This document shows positions 32,445-40,159 of a stretch of 50,485 nucleotides of DNA, one piece after another (within the stretch, counting starts at the first letter, position 1; each line of letters begins with the position of its first letter). This stretch comes from Pseudanabaena biceps PCC 7429 (GTDB lineage Bacteria; Cyanobacteriota; Cyanobacteriia; Pseudanabaenales; Pseudanabaenaceae). The translations under genes and the position numbers were made by a program. The DNA lies in the NCBI RefSeq assembly GCF_000332215.1, contig NZ_ALWB01000011.1, positions 1-50,485 of the forward strand, written 5' to 3'. The notes beneath the pieces were generated by a model. It had not been told where the DNA came from. It worked only from the letters and a program-made list of their open reading frames with translations, and ran no database searches.

Positions 32445-32559
32445 TATAGCTGCCGCCAACTGTATCAGGACATAAAACCCCAAAGAGGGTTGCCGCGCTC
32501 CGCGCGGCAACCCTCTTTGGGGTTTGGATCTTATCCTAACAAAACTGGCGGCAGCTATA
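32445..32559. repeat. Type 4 repeat element, complete (115 bp)
   Basis: 14-bp perfect terminal inverted repeat TATAGCTGCCGCCA / TGGCGGCAGCTATA. Inside: CAGGACAT, stem AAACCCCAAAGAGGGTTGCC... (32474-32525), ATCCTAAC. The right terminal repeat supplies the stop codon (32555-32557) of the ArgRS-like gene. TA dinucleotides at both ends would suit a mariner/IS630-type MITE, but no transposase is near. Confidence 0.85.
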
Positions 32560-33394
32560 GATACATTGCGTAATTAATTTCAGGTGGAGCGATCGCGACC
32601 AAAAACTTTTGGGTAATTTGCAGTAGTAATGATCGCCTCTGCCATGCATAGCGATCCACGCCAAAAATTCGACAGCGATCGTAAAACTGTAAAAAAGCTT
32701 CGGCTAGCGATCGGGATAATTTCTCTCTATCTAAAGGCAAAATATTTTCATTTTCTAAATAATCGGCGATCGCCATATTTCGCAATAACAAACTAACTTC
32801 CTCAGGTTCTATCGGTTCTATTTTGTGGATTTTGTTAATAGTTGCGGCGCGGGCTGAATATTGGGAATCTTGATTGGTTCTATCGATTAATCGGATTAGG
32901 GCACAGCAGCGAGCATGGGCATATTGCTGCATTGGTTCGGAAGCTTGTTGAGAAGGATTTAGAGAAGGATTTAGAGAAATATTACGCTTTTGCCATAATG
33001 GATGATCGCCACTTATTTCAAAAGATGCTGCGTCAAGTTTCCAACTCATCAGAGCATGGAGGCTGTCCCCTAGATATCGCTCGCTTAGATAAATATTTAA
33101 CAAGCCCTTATTGCAGGATTTGATTTTCCATTCTGCAAATATTTGGGGGTTTTGCGAACGGGTTTCCGCGATCGCCTCAGTAACTTTTTCCGCTATTTTT
33201 TCCGCAATTTGGCTCGCTTCTATACCTAATTGATGGGAAATTGCCAAAGCGATCGCCAATGTGTAATGCGCTTCATATTTGGGATAGCAAATCTTCAGAG
33301 CAATTTCTCTAGGGGCTAGCAAAATCTTAAATTCGGAATTAATCGCTAAGGCGATCGCCATTTGAATGGGGCGAGATGGCGAAATAAACTTCAT
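32555..33394 (-). CDS. ArgRS-like protein lacking the catalytic core (Add1-like + DALR domains)
   Basis: 279 aa. Residues about 35-118 resemble the N-terminal Add-1 domain of arginyl-tRNA synthetase (YEAHYTLAIALAISHQLGIE, IAEKIAEKV, then GLLNIYLS). Residues about 150-279 are the DALR anticodon-binding domain, starting at MQQYAHARCCALIRL with LLLRNMAIADYL and AEAFLQFYDRCRI. The Rossmann HIGH/KMSKS core expected between them is missing, so aminoacylation is impossible; it may bind tRNA(Arg) or another RNA. C-terminus reads APPEINYAMYL and its stop codon lies in a type 4 repeat end. A codon string IAEKIAEKVTEAIAE is charged and helical. Role unknown. Confidence 0.78.
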   Translation of the reverse strand: MKFISPSRPIQMAIALAINSEFKILLAPREIALKICYPKYEAHYTLAIALAISHQLGIEASQIAEKIAEKVTEAIAETRSQNPQIFAEWKIKSCNKGLLNIYLSERYLGDSLHALMSWKLDAASFEISGDHPLWQKRNISLNPSLNPSQQASEPMQQYAHARCCALIRLIDRTNQDSQYSARAATINKIHKIEPIEPEEVSLLLRNMAIADYLENENILPLDREKLSRSLAEAFLQFYDRCRIFGVDRYAWQRRSLLLQITQKFLVAIAPPEINYAMYL

Positions 33395-33410
33395 GATAAT
33401 TTAGGTTTAG

Positions 33411-33512
33411 TTTTTAATTCACAAAAGTGTTGTCACACTTTCGTGAATTGGTATAAGCCCAGAAGATGAGTAGCGGCGCGAAGCGCCGCTACTCATCTTC
33501 TGGGCTTTGGTA
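33411..33512. repeat. Half type 1 element plus hairpin of type F
   Basis: AATTCACAAAAGTGTTGTCA...TTTCGTGAATTGGTAT joined to AAGCCCAGAAGATGAGTAGC (33455 onward), a perfect 25-bp stem around GGCGCGAAGCGCC, and then TTTGGTATT. Type F replaces the type 1 ATGGC hairpin. Located between the ArgRS-like and channel genes, ending at the channel gene's stop. Confidence 0.75.
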
Positions 33513-34616
33513 TTATTTCATGCGGGGTAATCGTAACAAATTTGTCTTTTGAGACAGCGGACTCAGGATTTGATTCAGCGCTCGCAATTGTTCGGGAGTT
33601 CCCATAGAGATTAAGACATCGCCTTGTAAAATTTCTGTATTGCCATCGGGACCAGCAATCACATTGCCATCTTCTCGCCGAATCGCTAATACGAGAACTC
33701 CCGTCTGCGATCGCAAACTCGCCTGCTTTAGGGAAATGCCGATAAAACTAGGTTCATCAATGCGATATTCCTCGATATAAAAGGAACGATTTTTGCCCGC
33801 AATAATGCCATCCACAAAATCCATCACCTGTGGACGCAGGGCAACTGCTGCTATACGCTTGCCACCTGTGATGTAGGGCGAAATCACTTCGTCGGCTCCG
33901 CCTCGGCGCAGCTTCTGCATGGCTTCTTCCGTACTCGCTCTAGCGATCGCCCGAATTTCTGTATTTAAGGTTTTGGCGGATAAAACCGTATAGAGATTTT
34001 CGGCATCCGAAGGCAAGGCGGCAACGATGCACACCGCTCGTTCGATTCCCGCAAAAAGTAGGGTTTGATCAAGGGCGGCATCGCCTTGCACTGCTAAATA
34101 TCCCGCCTGTTCAGCCTGTGCGATCATGACGGGATCGCTATCAATGACTACAAAGGAAATACTGCCCTCGGCAGTAAATTCAGCGGTAACTTGCCTGCCT
34201 GTCCGCCCAAAGCCGCAAACTATATAGTGTTTATTTAAGGAGTTCATAAATTTTCGCTGTCGCCTCGCCTGAAAAATATCGTAAATATGACCATTGGCGA
34301 TCGCTGTTGTAAATTGGGCGGCGATGTAGCTGATGCTCACAACTCCCATGACGATCAAAATAATCGTGAAGATCCTTCCTTCAAAATGTAAAGGATTGGT
34401 CTCTCCATAGCCAATTGTGGCGAGGGTAATGATCGTCATATAAAGGGAATCAAACCAACTCCATCCTTCGAGTAAGCGGTAGCCCAGAGTTCCAATTACG
34501 ACTAAACCGACTAAAATCGAGGCATTGGTAAGTAAAGTTCGCTGATATTGCAGCAACTCCCGCTGTAAGAAATCTGGCTGTAGCTGATGGTAATTTAGCG
34601 AACTTTTAGAAGGCAT
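33513..34616 (-). CDS. Potassium channel with RCK (TrkA-N/TrkA-C) domains
   Basis: 367 aa. Two TM helices (about 28-48 and 82-105) flank a pore loop with selectivity filter T67-I-G-Y-G71 (TLATIGYGE). A Rossmann RCK domain follows (GFGRTG at 135-140, conserved Asp158-type acidic residue in VIDSDP), then TrkA-C (about 275-355). MthK/SynK-like architecture: a tetrameric, probably ligand-gated K+ channel of plasma or thylakoid membrane. Thylakoid SynK in Synechocystis is a different, six-TM-type protein in some reports, so location is open. Start ATG at 34616 with no alternative in the first ten residues. Monocistronic. Confidence 0.9.
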   Translation of the reverse strand: MPSKSSLNYHQLQPDFLQRELLQYQRTLLTNASILVGLVVIGTLGYRLLEGWSWFDSLYMTIITLATIGYGETNPLHFEGRIFTIILIVMGVVSISYIAAQFTTAIANGHIYDIFQARRQRKFMNSLNKHYIVCGFGRTGRQVTAEFTAEGSISFVVIDSDPVMIAQAEQAGYLAVQGDAALDQTLLFAGIERAVCIVAALPSDAENLYTVLSAKTLNTEIRAIARASTEEAMQKLRRGGADEVISPYITGGKRIAAVALRPQVMDFVDGIIAGKNRSFYIEEYRIDEPSFIGISLKQASLRSQTGVLVLAIRREDGNVIAGPDGNTEILQGDVLISMGTPEQLRALNQILSPLSQKTNLLRLPRMK

Positions 34617-35004
34617 ACATTTTTTTAATGTTGTGACCTATAGGCAATAGTTTCCCACGGCTTGAAGCGATCATCTATGTCAATTACACCCTTCATATAT
34701 AAACGTAAGGTTTGCTTAGGGCATAAAAGCCCAAAGATGAGTGGCACTCATCTTTGGGCTTTTATGCCCTATCACGAATCACTTAGAATTGCTATATATT
34801 TGAGGCGATGGACGGGAAGACATTAAAAAGCGATCGCATTTTTGGCGATCGCTTTAAAAATTAGATAAAAGTTCTAGAGTGGATGTTAAGCTGCTTATAG
34901 GAATATCCGTTCAGCTTTTTCGGCATTTTTAGTAAGATTGTTTTTTGCATCAATCTATTTTTCGCAAATACTCGCACATAAATGCTGTCACTTACGAGAC
35001 AAGT
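34617..35004. other. 388-bp intergenic region with two hairpins
   Basis: 34719-34769 is a perfect 24-bp stem (GGGCATAAAAGCCCAAAGAT...) with a 3-nt loop GGC, type F sequence. 34828-34858 pairs two HIP1 octamers (AAAGCGATCGC/GCGATCGCTTT), again terminator-like. The rest is AT-rich with no gene. An in-frame TTG at 34945 could extend the next gene by 20 codons. Confidence 0.65.
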
Positions 35005-35547
35005 ATGCCACCAGAGCCACCTTCAGACGAAACACGAATTAACCGTGCTGTCTCTTCTCCCTACCGTTCGGCAGTTGATATTAATGACGATAATTTAGAG
35101 AAGTTTCATGCTTGGACGGGGTATAACACCCATACAGATATGAGTAGTAACACGAAATTCCAAATGCGTGACTTTCATATCGATTTGGGCATGGCAGTTA
35201 TTGGCTTTGGGGTTTTGTGTGGATGGGAAGTGCGATCGCGCAAAATCGACTTCAAGGGTAAGACGCATATTATCTACGAACTCAGGGGAGAAACCGATCC
35301 GCAGGTCGTTCCGATGCTGCGTCAAAACTGTAGCGATGAAATGGCAACTTTTCTCCATAGCCGCTTAATCAGAACTTTAGATTTCCTCCGTTCTTGCTCG
35401 AAATTTTCTGGCATCCCTCACGTACATATCATCTCTATTCGTAATCATTATGTAATGAGTGCAGTATGGCGACCTTACCAAAATAAAATTTGGATGGTTC
35501 CCATCGATCAGATTGAGGGATTGTCTTTTTCCAGCCATTTGATCTAA
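35005..35547 (+). CDS. Hypothetical protein, 180 aa
   Basis: Not recognised. MPPEPPSDETRINRAVSSPYR start, then a compact region with GYNTHTDMSSNTKFQMRDFH, MAVIGFGVLCGWEVRSRKIDF and YVMSAVWRPYQNKIWMVPI, rich in His and aromatic residues. No signal peptide or TM helix. I chose ATG 35005; TTG 34945 is a longer option with a poorer sequence context. The TAA stop (35545-35547) is also the first TAA of a type 3 repeat, whose far end is one base from the rsmD start, so the element exactly fills the gap. The reading frame is long and free of stops; a real gene is likely. Confidence 0.7.
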   Translation: MPPEPPSDETRINRAVSSPYRSAVDINDDNLEKFHAWTGYNTHTDMSSNTKFQMRDFHIDLGMAVIGFGVLCGWEVRSRKIDFKGKTHIIYELRGETDPQVVPMLRQNCSDEMATFLHSRLIRTLDFLRSCSKFSGIPHVHIISIRNHYVMSAVWRPYQNKIWMVPIDQIEGLSFSSHLI

Positions 35548-35648
35548 GTAAGTGGGCTTAATTAAATATAAAACCCTAAAACCTGCGGCGTACGCGCAGC
35601 GTGCGCCGCAGGTTTTAGATCTGGATTTTAATTCTGCTGAGGTACTTA
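35545..35648. repeat. Type 3 repeat element filling a gene gap (104 bp)
   Basis: TAAGTAAGTGGGCTTAATTA left; GCTGAGGTACTTA right. Core stem AAACCTGCGGCGYACGC with GCA loop and GCGTGCGCCGCAGGTTT. Left end overlaps the stop of the 180-aa gene, right end is one base before rsmD ATG. Insertion here would have redefined both gene borders. Confidence 0.85.
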
Positions 35649-35649
35649 G

Positions 35650-36195
35650 ATGTCTATTCGTATTAAAGGCGATCGTTCTATTAAAACCCCCACAGGGCTA
35701 TCCACAAGACCAACGCCCAGTAAAGTTAGGGCGGCAGTTTTTAATATTTTGCAAAGTCGGATTAAAAATGCTAATTGGTTGGATATCTGTGCGGGGTCAG
35801 GGGCGATGGGCGCGGAAGCCCTAACCAGAGGCGCTAGTAAAGTCGTGGGGATCGAGTTATCGGCGATCGCCTGTCGGATCGTTCATGAAAATTGGCATAA
35901 GTTCGCGCAACCAGAGCAGCAGTTTCAAGTCATTAAGGGTGATGCGATCAAGATTTTGCCAAAATTACAACCTCAATTTTTCGATCTAGTCTATTTCGAT
36001 CCGCCATACCAGAGCGATCTGTACGAACCAGTGCTAAAGGCGTTACCGCCCTTACTTGCCGAGAGCGCTTTAGCAATCGCTGAGTGCGATCGCCTCCGCC
36101 CTCTTCCCGATGAAATCGGAAATCTAATCTGTTACGATCGTCGTCAATACGGACAAACTGCCCTAGCCTTTTATCAACTCAAGTCTCCAGCATAA
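35650..36195 (+). CDS. rsmD: 16S rRNA (guanine966-N2)-methyltransferase RsmD
   Basis: 181 aa class I SAM methyltransferase. N-terminal RIKGDRSIKTPTGLSTRPTPSKVRAAVFNIL (4-33) is the RsmD signature, SAM motif I LDICAGSGAMG (44-54), acidic motif II E69 and the catalytic NPPY-type motif DPPY (117-120). Methylates G966 of 16S rRNA in assembled 30S particles, near the P site. Length is normal. 29 bases separate it from the alpha/beta hydrolase gene, so the two likely share a transcript. The start ATG sits one base past a type 3 repeat, leaving no conventional leader beyond GGTACTTAG. Confidence 0.95.
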   Translation: MSIRIKGDRSIKTPTGLSTRPTPSKVRAAVFNILQSRIKNANWLDICAGSGAMGAEALTRGASKVVGIELSAIACRIVHENWHKFAQPEQQFQVIKGDAIKILPKLQPQFFDLVYFDPPYQSDLYEPVLKALPPLLAESALAIAECDRLRPLPDEIGNLICYDRRQYGQTALAFYQLKSPA

Positions 36196-36224
36196 AATCC
36201 TATAAATCCCAAAGAGTCACCACC

Positions 36225-37145
36225 GTGCTAACTACAGAAAATATCGAAACACTTGATCACCAGAAACCTTCTTCCTTTCAAACATGGATATGGCGGGGAT
36301 ATCAGATCAAATATGCAGTCGCAGGTACGGGTACACCTCTTGTATTAATTCATGGCTTTGGAGCCTCAATTGGACATTGGAAAAAGAATATGTCCGTATG
36401 GGCGGCGGCAGGTTATCAAGTATATGCGATCGACTTATTGGGTTTTGGTGGCTCGGCTAAACCCGAACTCGATTATTCCTTAGAACTATGGGAGGAACTG
36501 CTCGGCGATTTTCATCAGGAATGGGTCAAGCAGCCTGCGGTCTGGATTGGTAACTCCATCGGCGCATTATTAGCCTTGATGTTAGTTACTAATTCTCCTG
36601 AGATAGCGATCGGGGCAGTCCTGCTCAATGCCGCAGGAGGCTTGAACCATCGTCCTGAAGAGTTAAACCTACCCTTAAGAATGGTGATGGGGGCATTTGC
36701 AAAGTTAGTTAGTTCTGAAACTACTGGTAAATTTGTCTTCGATCTCGTACGCCGAAAACAGAATATTCGTAATTCCCTCCGTCAGGTCTATCGCAATCAT
36801 CGGGCGATCGATGATGCATTAGTGGATATGCTCTATCAACCTTCCTGTGACGCAGGAGCCCAAAAGGTATTTGCCTCGATTTTAACTGCTCCTGCGGGAC
36901 CCTGCACCGCCGATCTTTTGGCTAAGGTGGAGAAGCCACTGCTAGTTCTCTGGGGCGATGCTGATCCTTGGACTCCGATTAATGGCGCAAAGATATACGA
37001 AGAAGCGGGCAGAACAAAAGACATTCAAGTAATCGCCATTCCCAATACGGGACATTGTCCCCATGACGATCGCCCTGAGATTGTCAATGCATTAGTAACT
37101 CATTGGCTAAGTACAACCTTAGGAAAAGAGTTGCAAGCCCAATAA
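36225..37145 (+). CDS. Alpha/beta hydrolase
   Basis: 306 aa. Oxyanion loop LIHGFGASIGHWKKN (41-55), nucleophile elbow GNSIG with S111 (107-113 WIGNSIG), acid VLWGDADPWTP (D245 or D247) and H277 in NTGHCPHD complete a plausible triad. Similar in pattern to cyanobacterial/plastid pheophytinase- and haloalkane dehalogenase-like hydrolases; the natural substrate is unknown. No signal peptide. Start is GTG at 36225 with AAAGAG 10 bases upstream; no ATG gives a complete oxyanion loop much shorter. Convergent with infA, with two hairpins between them (37150-37218). Confidence 0.88.
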   Translation: MLTTENIETLDHQKPSSFQTWIWRGYQIKYAVAGTGTPLVLIHGFGASIGHWKKNMSVWAAAGYQVYAIDLLGFGGSAKPELDYSLELWEELLGDFHQEWVKQPAVWIGNSIGALLALMLVTNSPEIAIGAVLLNAAGGLNHRPEELNLPLRMVMGAFAKLVSSETTGKFVFDLVRRKQNIRNSLRQVYRNHRAIDDALVDMLYQPSCDAGAQKVFASILTAPAGPCTADLLAKVEKPLLVLWGDADPWTPINGAKIYEEAGRTKDIQVIAIPNTGHCPHDDRPEIVNALVTHWLSTTLGKELQAQ

Positions 37146-37149
37146 GCTC

Positions 37150-37218
37150 AATAATAGAATGGCGGCGCTTTGCGCCGCCATTACTATTATTAAAAAAACA
37201 ACGCTTAAGAGCGTTGTT
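37150..37218. terminator. Two hairpins between convergent genes; terminator of the ribosomal operon
   Basis: AATAATAGAATGGCGGCGC (37150-37168) pairs with its complement to 37191 (one bulge). Then AACAACGCT/AGCGTTGTT (37197-37218) with loop TAAG, flanked by A7 on one side and T6 on the other, a bidirectional intrinsic terminator serving infA on the minus strand and the hydrolase gene on the plus strand. Confidence 0.82.
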
Positions 37219-37224
37219 TTTTGG

Positions 37225-37464
37225 TTATTTCTTGCCACCACCTTGGTTTTTGAGGCGATAGGTAATACGTCCCTTTGTAAGATCGTAGGGGGTTAGCTCT
37301 ACCTTAACGCGATCGCCTGGCAAAATCTTGATGTAGTTCCGACGGATCTTGCCCGAAATGTGAGCAAGTACATTAAAGCCATTATCGAGGGCAACTCGAA
37401 ACATAGCATTAGGAAGTGACTCAGTCACCGTCCCTTCCATTTCAATAGCATCTTCTTTTGACAA
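37225..37464 (-). CDS. infA: Translation initiation factor IF-1
   Basis: 79 aa OB-fold protein. [37 protein letters not shown] and [16 protein letters not shown] match IF-1 almost residue for residue. It binds the 30S A site during initiation and stimulates IF-2/IF-3. Start: TTG at 37464, giving M-SKEDAIE as in homologues; GGAG (37475-37472) sits 7 bases upstream. A longer frame from TTG 37479 would put that Shine-Dalgarno inside the gene and is rejected. Last gene of the operon here: rpmJ, rpsM, rpsK and rpoA, which normally follow, are absent. A palindromic CAATTTCATC/GATGAAATTG lies upstream (about 37507-37557). Confidence 0.95.
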   Translation of the reverse strand: MSKEDAIEMEGTVTESLPNAMFRVALDNGFNVLAHISGKIRRNYIKILPGDRVKVELTPYDLTKGRITYRLKNQGGGKK

Positions 37465-37567
37465 ACAAACTCTCCGCAATTCAGTATTAAGTTCTCTAGG
37501 ATCGAGACAATTTCATCACGTAAAACTCAATTTCCTTGAGCTTTGCTCGATGAAATTGCCTTTAAAT

Positions 37568-38125
37568 CTATGCCAGAAAAGCTTTGATTGTCTCTGTTAC
37601 CTCTGGCATAGAGGGCGTACCATCAATCTGCTTCACTTTATTTCCATAAAATTCTAGCAGAGGTCTGGTTTTGGCATTGTATTCTTCCAGCCGATTTTGG
37701 ATTACCTCTTCAGTGTCATCGGTACGTCCTTGCTCGACCGCCCTTGCTTTGAGGCGATCAATCAAAAAGCGATCGGGCACATCAAGATTAATCACCGAAT
37801 CATAGGGCTGATTGATTTCAGATAACAAAAGATCCAGTGCTTCAGCTTGGGCCACCGTGCGTGGAAAGCCGTCTAAAATCCAACCCGCTTGAGTATCAGG
37901 CTGTCTTAGGCGTGATTCGATCACTTCGATCACTACGGCATCGGGAACGAGACGACCCGAATCGCTGAAGGATTTCACCTTCAGTCCTAATTCGCTACCT
38001 TGCTTGATCTCCGCCCGAAAGATATCGCCAGGAGCGATCCTCGGTACTTGCCAAGATTCAGCTAAAATCTCGCCTTGAGTACCCTTACCAGCTCCAGGCG
38101 GTCCCATCAAAATTACTCTAGGCAT
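37568..38125 (-). CDS. adk: Adenylate kinase
   Basis: 185 aa, short-LID type. Interconverts 2 ADP with ATP and AMP. P-loop GPPGAGKGTQ (8-17), AMP-binding LDGFPRTVAQAE (83-95), R-rich lid with QGRTDD (131-136) and NRLEEYNAKTRPL (143-155). It lacks the longer zinc/lid insert of the E. coli-type enzyme, as usual for cyanobacterial Adk beside secY. The ATG overlaps the secY stop (TAATG at 38123-38127), so its translation is coupled to secY. Cytoplasmic. Location between secY and infA is the widespread spc-operon arrangement. Confidence 0.96.
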   Translation of the reverse strand: MPRVILMGPPGAGKGTQGEILAESWQVPRIAPGDIFRAEIKQGSELGLKVKSFSDSGRLVPDAVVIEVIESRLRQPDTQAGWILDGFPRTVAQAEALDLLLSEINQPYDSVINLDVPDRFLIDRLKARAVEQGRTDDTEEVIQNRLEEYNAKTRPLLEFYGNKVKQIDGTPSMPEVTETIKAFLA

Positions 38126-39465
38126 TACTGTTTCACCATACCTTCATAACGTTGAGAGATCACATAGGTTTGGATTTGCTTTGAAGTTTCGATCGCTACC
38201 CCAACCAAAATCAATAGCGAAGTTGCACCAATGCCACTAAATGTCGATACCCCTGTAGCCTTTTCGAGGGCACTAGGAATAATCGCAATACCACAGAGAA
38301 ATACAGAACCAAGCAGTGTCAATCGGTTAAGCACGCCACTGATGTAATCGGAAGTGGCAGTCCCTGGTCTCACGGTAGGGATACTACTACCCATCTTTTT
38401 GAGATTTTGAGATAACTCTACGGGATTTAAAACTAGGGTCGAATAAAAGAAACTAAACCCTAGAATTAAAAGCATATATACGGGGATATGTCCAGGTCCG
38501 CTCGGCGAGATCCAAGTAGCAATCGACACGAATACTTCATTATTAATGCTTTGGCTGAGGTAGGCAGGCAAAATCATCACCGACGAGGCAAAGATAATTG
38601 GCATCACCCCGCCTTGGTTTAGCCTTAGAGGCAGATAAGAAGCCTGTTCTCGATAGAGCTTCCGTCCTACTTGGCGACGAGCCGAAATAATCGGGATTCT
38701 TCGGGTTCCTTCCTGCACGAATACGATGCCGACAATCATGATCAAGAAGATGACCAGCAGCAAAATTACGCCACCTACACGGGAGCTATCTTTCTGTGCA
38801 AGGGAAATAGTGTCACCCAAGGATTTTGGCAAGTTAGCAACAATACTGATAAAGATTAGTAAGGAAGCTCCGTTGCCTACTCCTTTTTCGGTGATTAATT
38901 CACCAGCCCACATAACAAACATTGCACCTGCGGCAAGCGCCACAGTTGTCTGGAAAATAAAGCTAGAAAAAATCACACGACCATCGCCAATGGTAATCCA
39001 ATTGGCGCTGGCATCCGATAGTACACCAGAGTTCTGCACCCATACACCCAAGCCCCAGCTTTGAATTATTCCCCAAACAAAAGCTACATAGCGTGTGTAT
39101 TGAGAGATTTTTCTGCGTCCTGCTTCGCCTTCATTTTTTTGCAGGTTTTCTAAGCTTGGTAGTGCCGAGGTCATCAACTGCATAATGATCGAAGCGTTGA
39201 TGAATGGCAAAATTCCTAGCGCAAATATGCCAAGCAGAGATAGTCCACCACCAGAAAAAATATCTAAGAAATTAACTACAGCGTTGTTTTTAACAATTTC
39301 TGTAAATCTTAGGCGATCGACTCCTGGTAATGGTAAGTAAATACCAAGTCTAACTAATATTAAAACTCCGACAGTGACTAATAAACGTCCACGCAAACCT
39401 GCGGCTTGAGCCATTTGCATAAAGGTTTCTTGTGCTGTCGGGTTCTTTCCTTTACTGACAACCAT
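38125..39465 (-). CDS. secY: Protein translocase subunit SecY
   Basis: 446 aa, ten predicted TM helices, first at about 30-50 (LLVTVGVLILVRLGIYLPLPG). Pore of the Sec translocon; in cyanobacteria it serves plasma and thylakoid membranes. Signature GGGLSLLGIFALGILPFINASIIMQL (71-96) is the SecY plug/TM2 motif, and RQVGRKLYREQASYLPLRLNQGGVMPIIFA (265-294) is the conserved cytoplasmic loop and TM7 region. Separated from rplO by 184 bp that holds two strong hairpins, so it may have its own promoter or reduced readthrough. Coupled to adk by a 1-base TAATG overlap. Confidence 0.97.
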   Translation of the reverse strand: MVVSKGKNPTAQETFMQMAQAAGLRGRLLVTVGVLILVRLGIYLPLPGVDRLRFTEIVKNNAVVNFLDIFSGGGLSLLGIFALGILPFINASIIMQLMTSALPSLENLQKNEGEAGRRKISQYTRYVAFVWGIIQSWGLGVWVQNSGVLSDASANWITIGDGRVIFSSFIFQTTVALAAGAMFVMWAGELITEKGVGNGASLLIFISIVANLPKSLGDTISLAQKDSSRVGGVILLLVIFLIMIVGIVFVQEGTRRIPIISARRQVGRKLYREQASYLPLRLNQGGVMPIIFASSVMILPAYLSQSINNEVFVSIATWISPSGPGHIPVYMLLILGFSFFYSTLVLNPVELSQNLKKMGSSIPTVRPGTATSDYISGVLNRLTLLGSVFLCGIAIIPSALEKATGVSTFSGIGATSLLILVGVAIETSKQIQTYVISQRYEGMVKQ

Positions 39466-39649
39466 GACTAAACTTACCTCAAAGCATTTAGTACTTTAGG
39501 AAAGATAGCTTTTAATACTATCTTTCCTAAATTTAAGATCTTTAAATATTGTAGTTGCATGAAGAAATGCTTAACATGTCTTCCTTCCAAAACAACAAAA
39601 GAGAATATGTGGCGAAGCGTTAACCACTTCGCCACATATTCTCTTTTGT
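39466..39649. other. secY-rplO gap with two hairpins
   Basis: TTAGGAAAGATAG/CTATCTTTCCTAA (39496-39530), and a perfect 24-bp stem AACAAAAGAGAATATGTGGC... (39594-39650) with loop CGTTAACCA that touches the rplO stop. These split the ribosomal block from secY-adk-infA and may attenuate or process the transcript. Confidence 0.75.
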
Positions 39650-40096
39650 TTAGGCAGCAACTTCTACAGTGCCGCCTGCTGCTTCGATTTTAGCTTTTGC
39701 AGATGTGGTAATTGAATGGGCGCGAACGGTTAGCGCAACATTAATCTCACCTCTTCCTAAAACACGCAACACACCATCGTTTTGTGTAATAATCCCTGCG
39801 TCCATCAAAGACTCAAGAGTTACTACGGTATTACTAGGTAGATCGCTTAATTGATCGAGATTAACAATTGTGAAGTGTTTGGGATTAACAATTGTAAAGT
39901 GCTTAAGTTTTGGTACTCGTCTGTAAAGGGGGATTTGACCACCTTCAAAACCAGGTCTGGTGGGGCGACCCGAACGAGATTTTTGACCGCGCATACCAAA
40001 TCCACCGCTAGCACCTTGCCCTGCGGCAATTCCACGTCCAATTCGACGCTTGCGATGCTGAGAGCCTTCTTGAGGCTGAAGATCGTCAATTCTCAT
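39650..40096 (-). CDS. rplO: 50S ribosomal protein L15
   Basis: 148 aa; N-terminal arm [20 protein letters not shown] and [19 protein letters not shown] bind 23S rRNA deep in the subunit; C-terminal core ends [11 protein letters not shown]. Middle reads [15 protein letters not shown]: a near-exact 24-bp DNA repeat (39861-39884, 39885-39908) that replaces the imperfect repeat found in other cyanobacteria without changing length. L30 (rpmD) is absent between S5 and L15, as in cyanobacteria generally. Follows rpsE after a 63-bp gap with a hairpin. Confidence 0.95.
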   Translation of the reverse strand: MRIDDLQPQEGSQHRKRRIGRGIAAGQGASGGFGMRGQKSRSGRPTRPGFEGGQIPLYRRVPKLKHFTIVNPKHFTIVNLDQLSDLPSNTVVTLESLMDAGIITQNDGVLRVLGRGEINVALTVRAHSITTSAKAKIEAAGGTVEVAA

Positions 40097-40121
40097 AGTT
40101 TTTCCTAGCTGATTACTGTTT

Positions 40122-40154
40122 TTGAAAAATCCCTGCGAAGCAAGGATTTTTCAA
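40122..40154. repeat. Hairpin between rpsE and rplO
   Basis: TTGAAAAATCCCTGC, loop GAA, GCAAGGATTTTTCAA: 15-bp stem with one mismatch. Apex GCGAAGC type shared with many repeats in the window. It could act as transcript processing or attenuation between the two genes. Confidence 0.8.
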
Positions 40155-40159
40155 AGTTA

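Noticed and set aside
3854-32559. CRISPR array
   Set aside because: Repeats are palindromic, irregularly spaced and intergenic; no constant direct repeat with spacers.
35005-35547. Relation of the 180-aa protein to the CIS protein at 9521
   Set aside because: A short resemblance (GFGVLCGWEV versus GIICGLGV) is too weak without a profile search.
35552-35824. 90-codon frame overlapping rsmD
   Set aside because: Lies over a type 3 repeat and the start of rsmD in another frame.
37465-37479. Earlier TTG start for infA
   Set aside because: Places the Shine-Dalgarno inside the gene; family start is at SKEDAIE.
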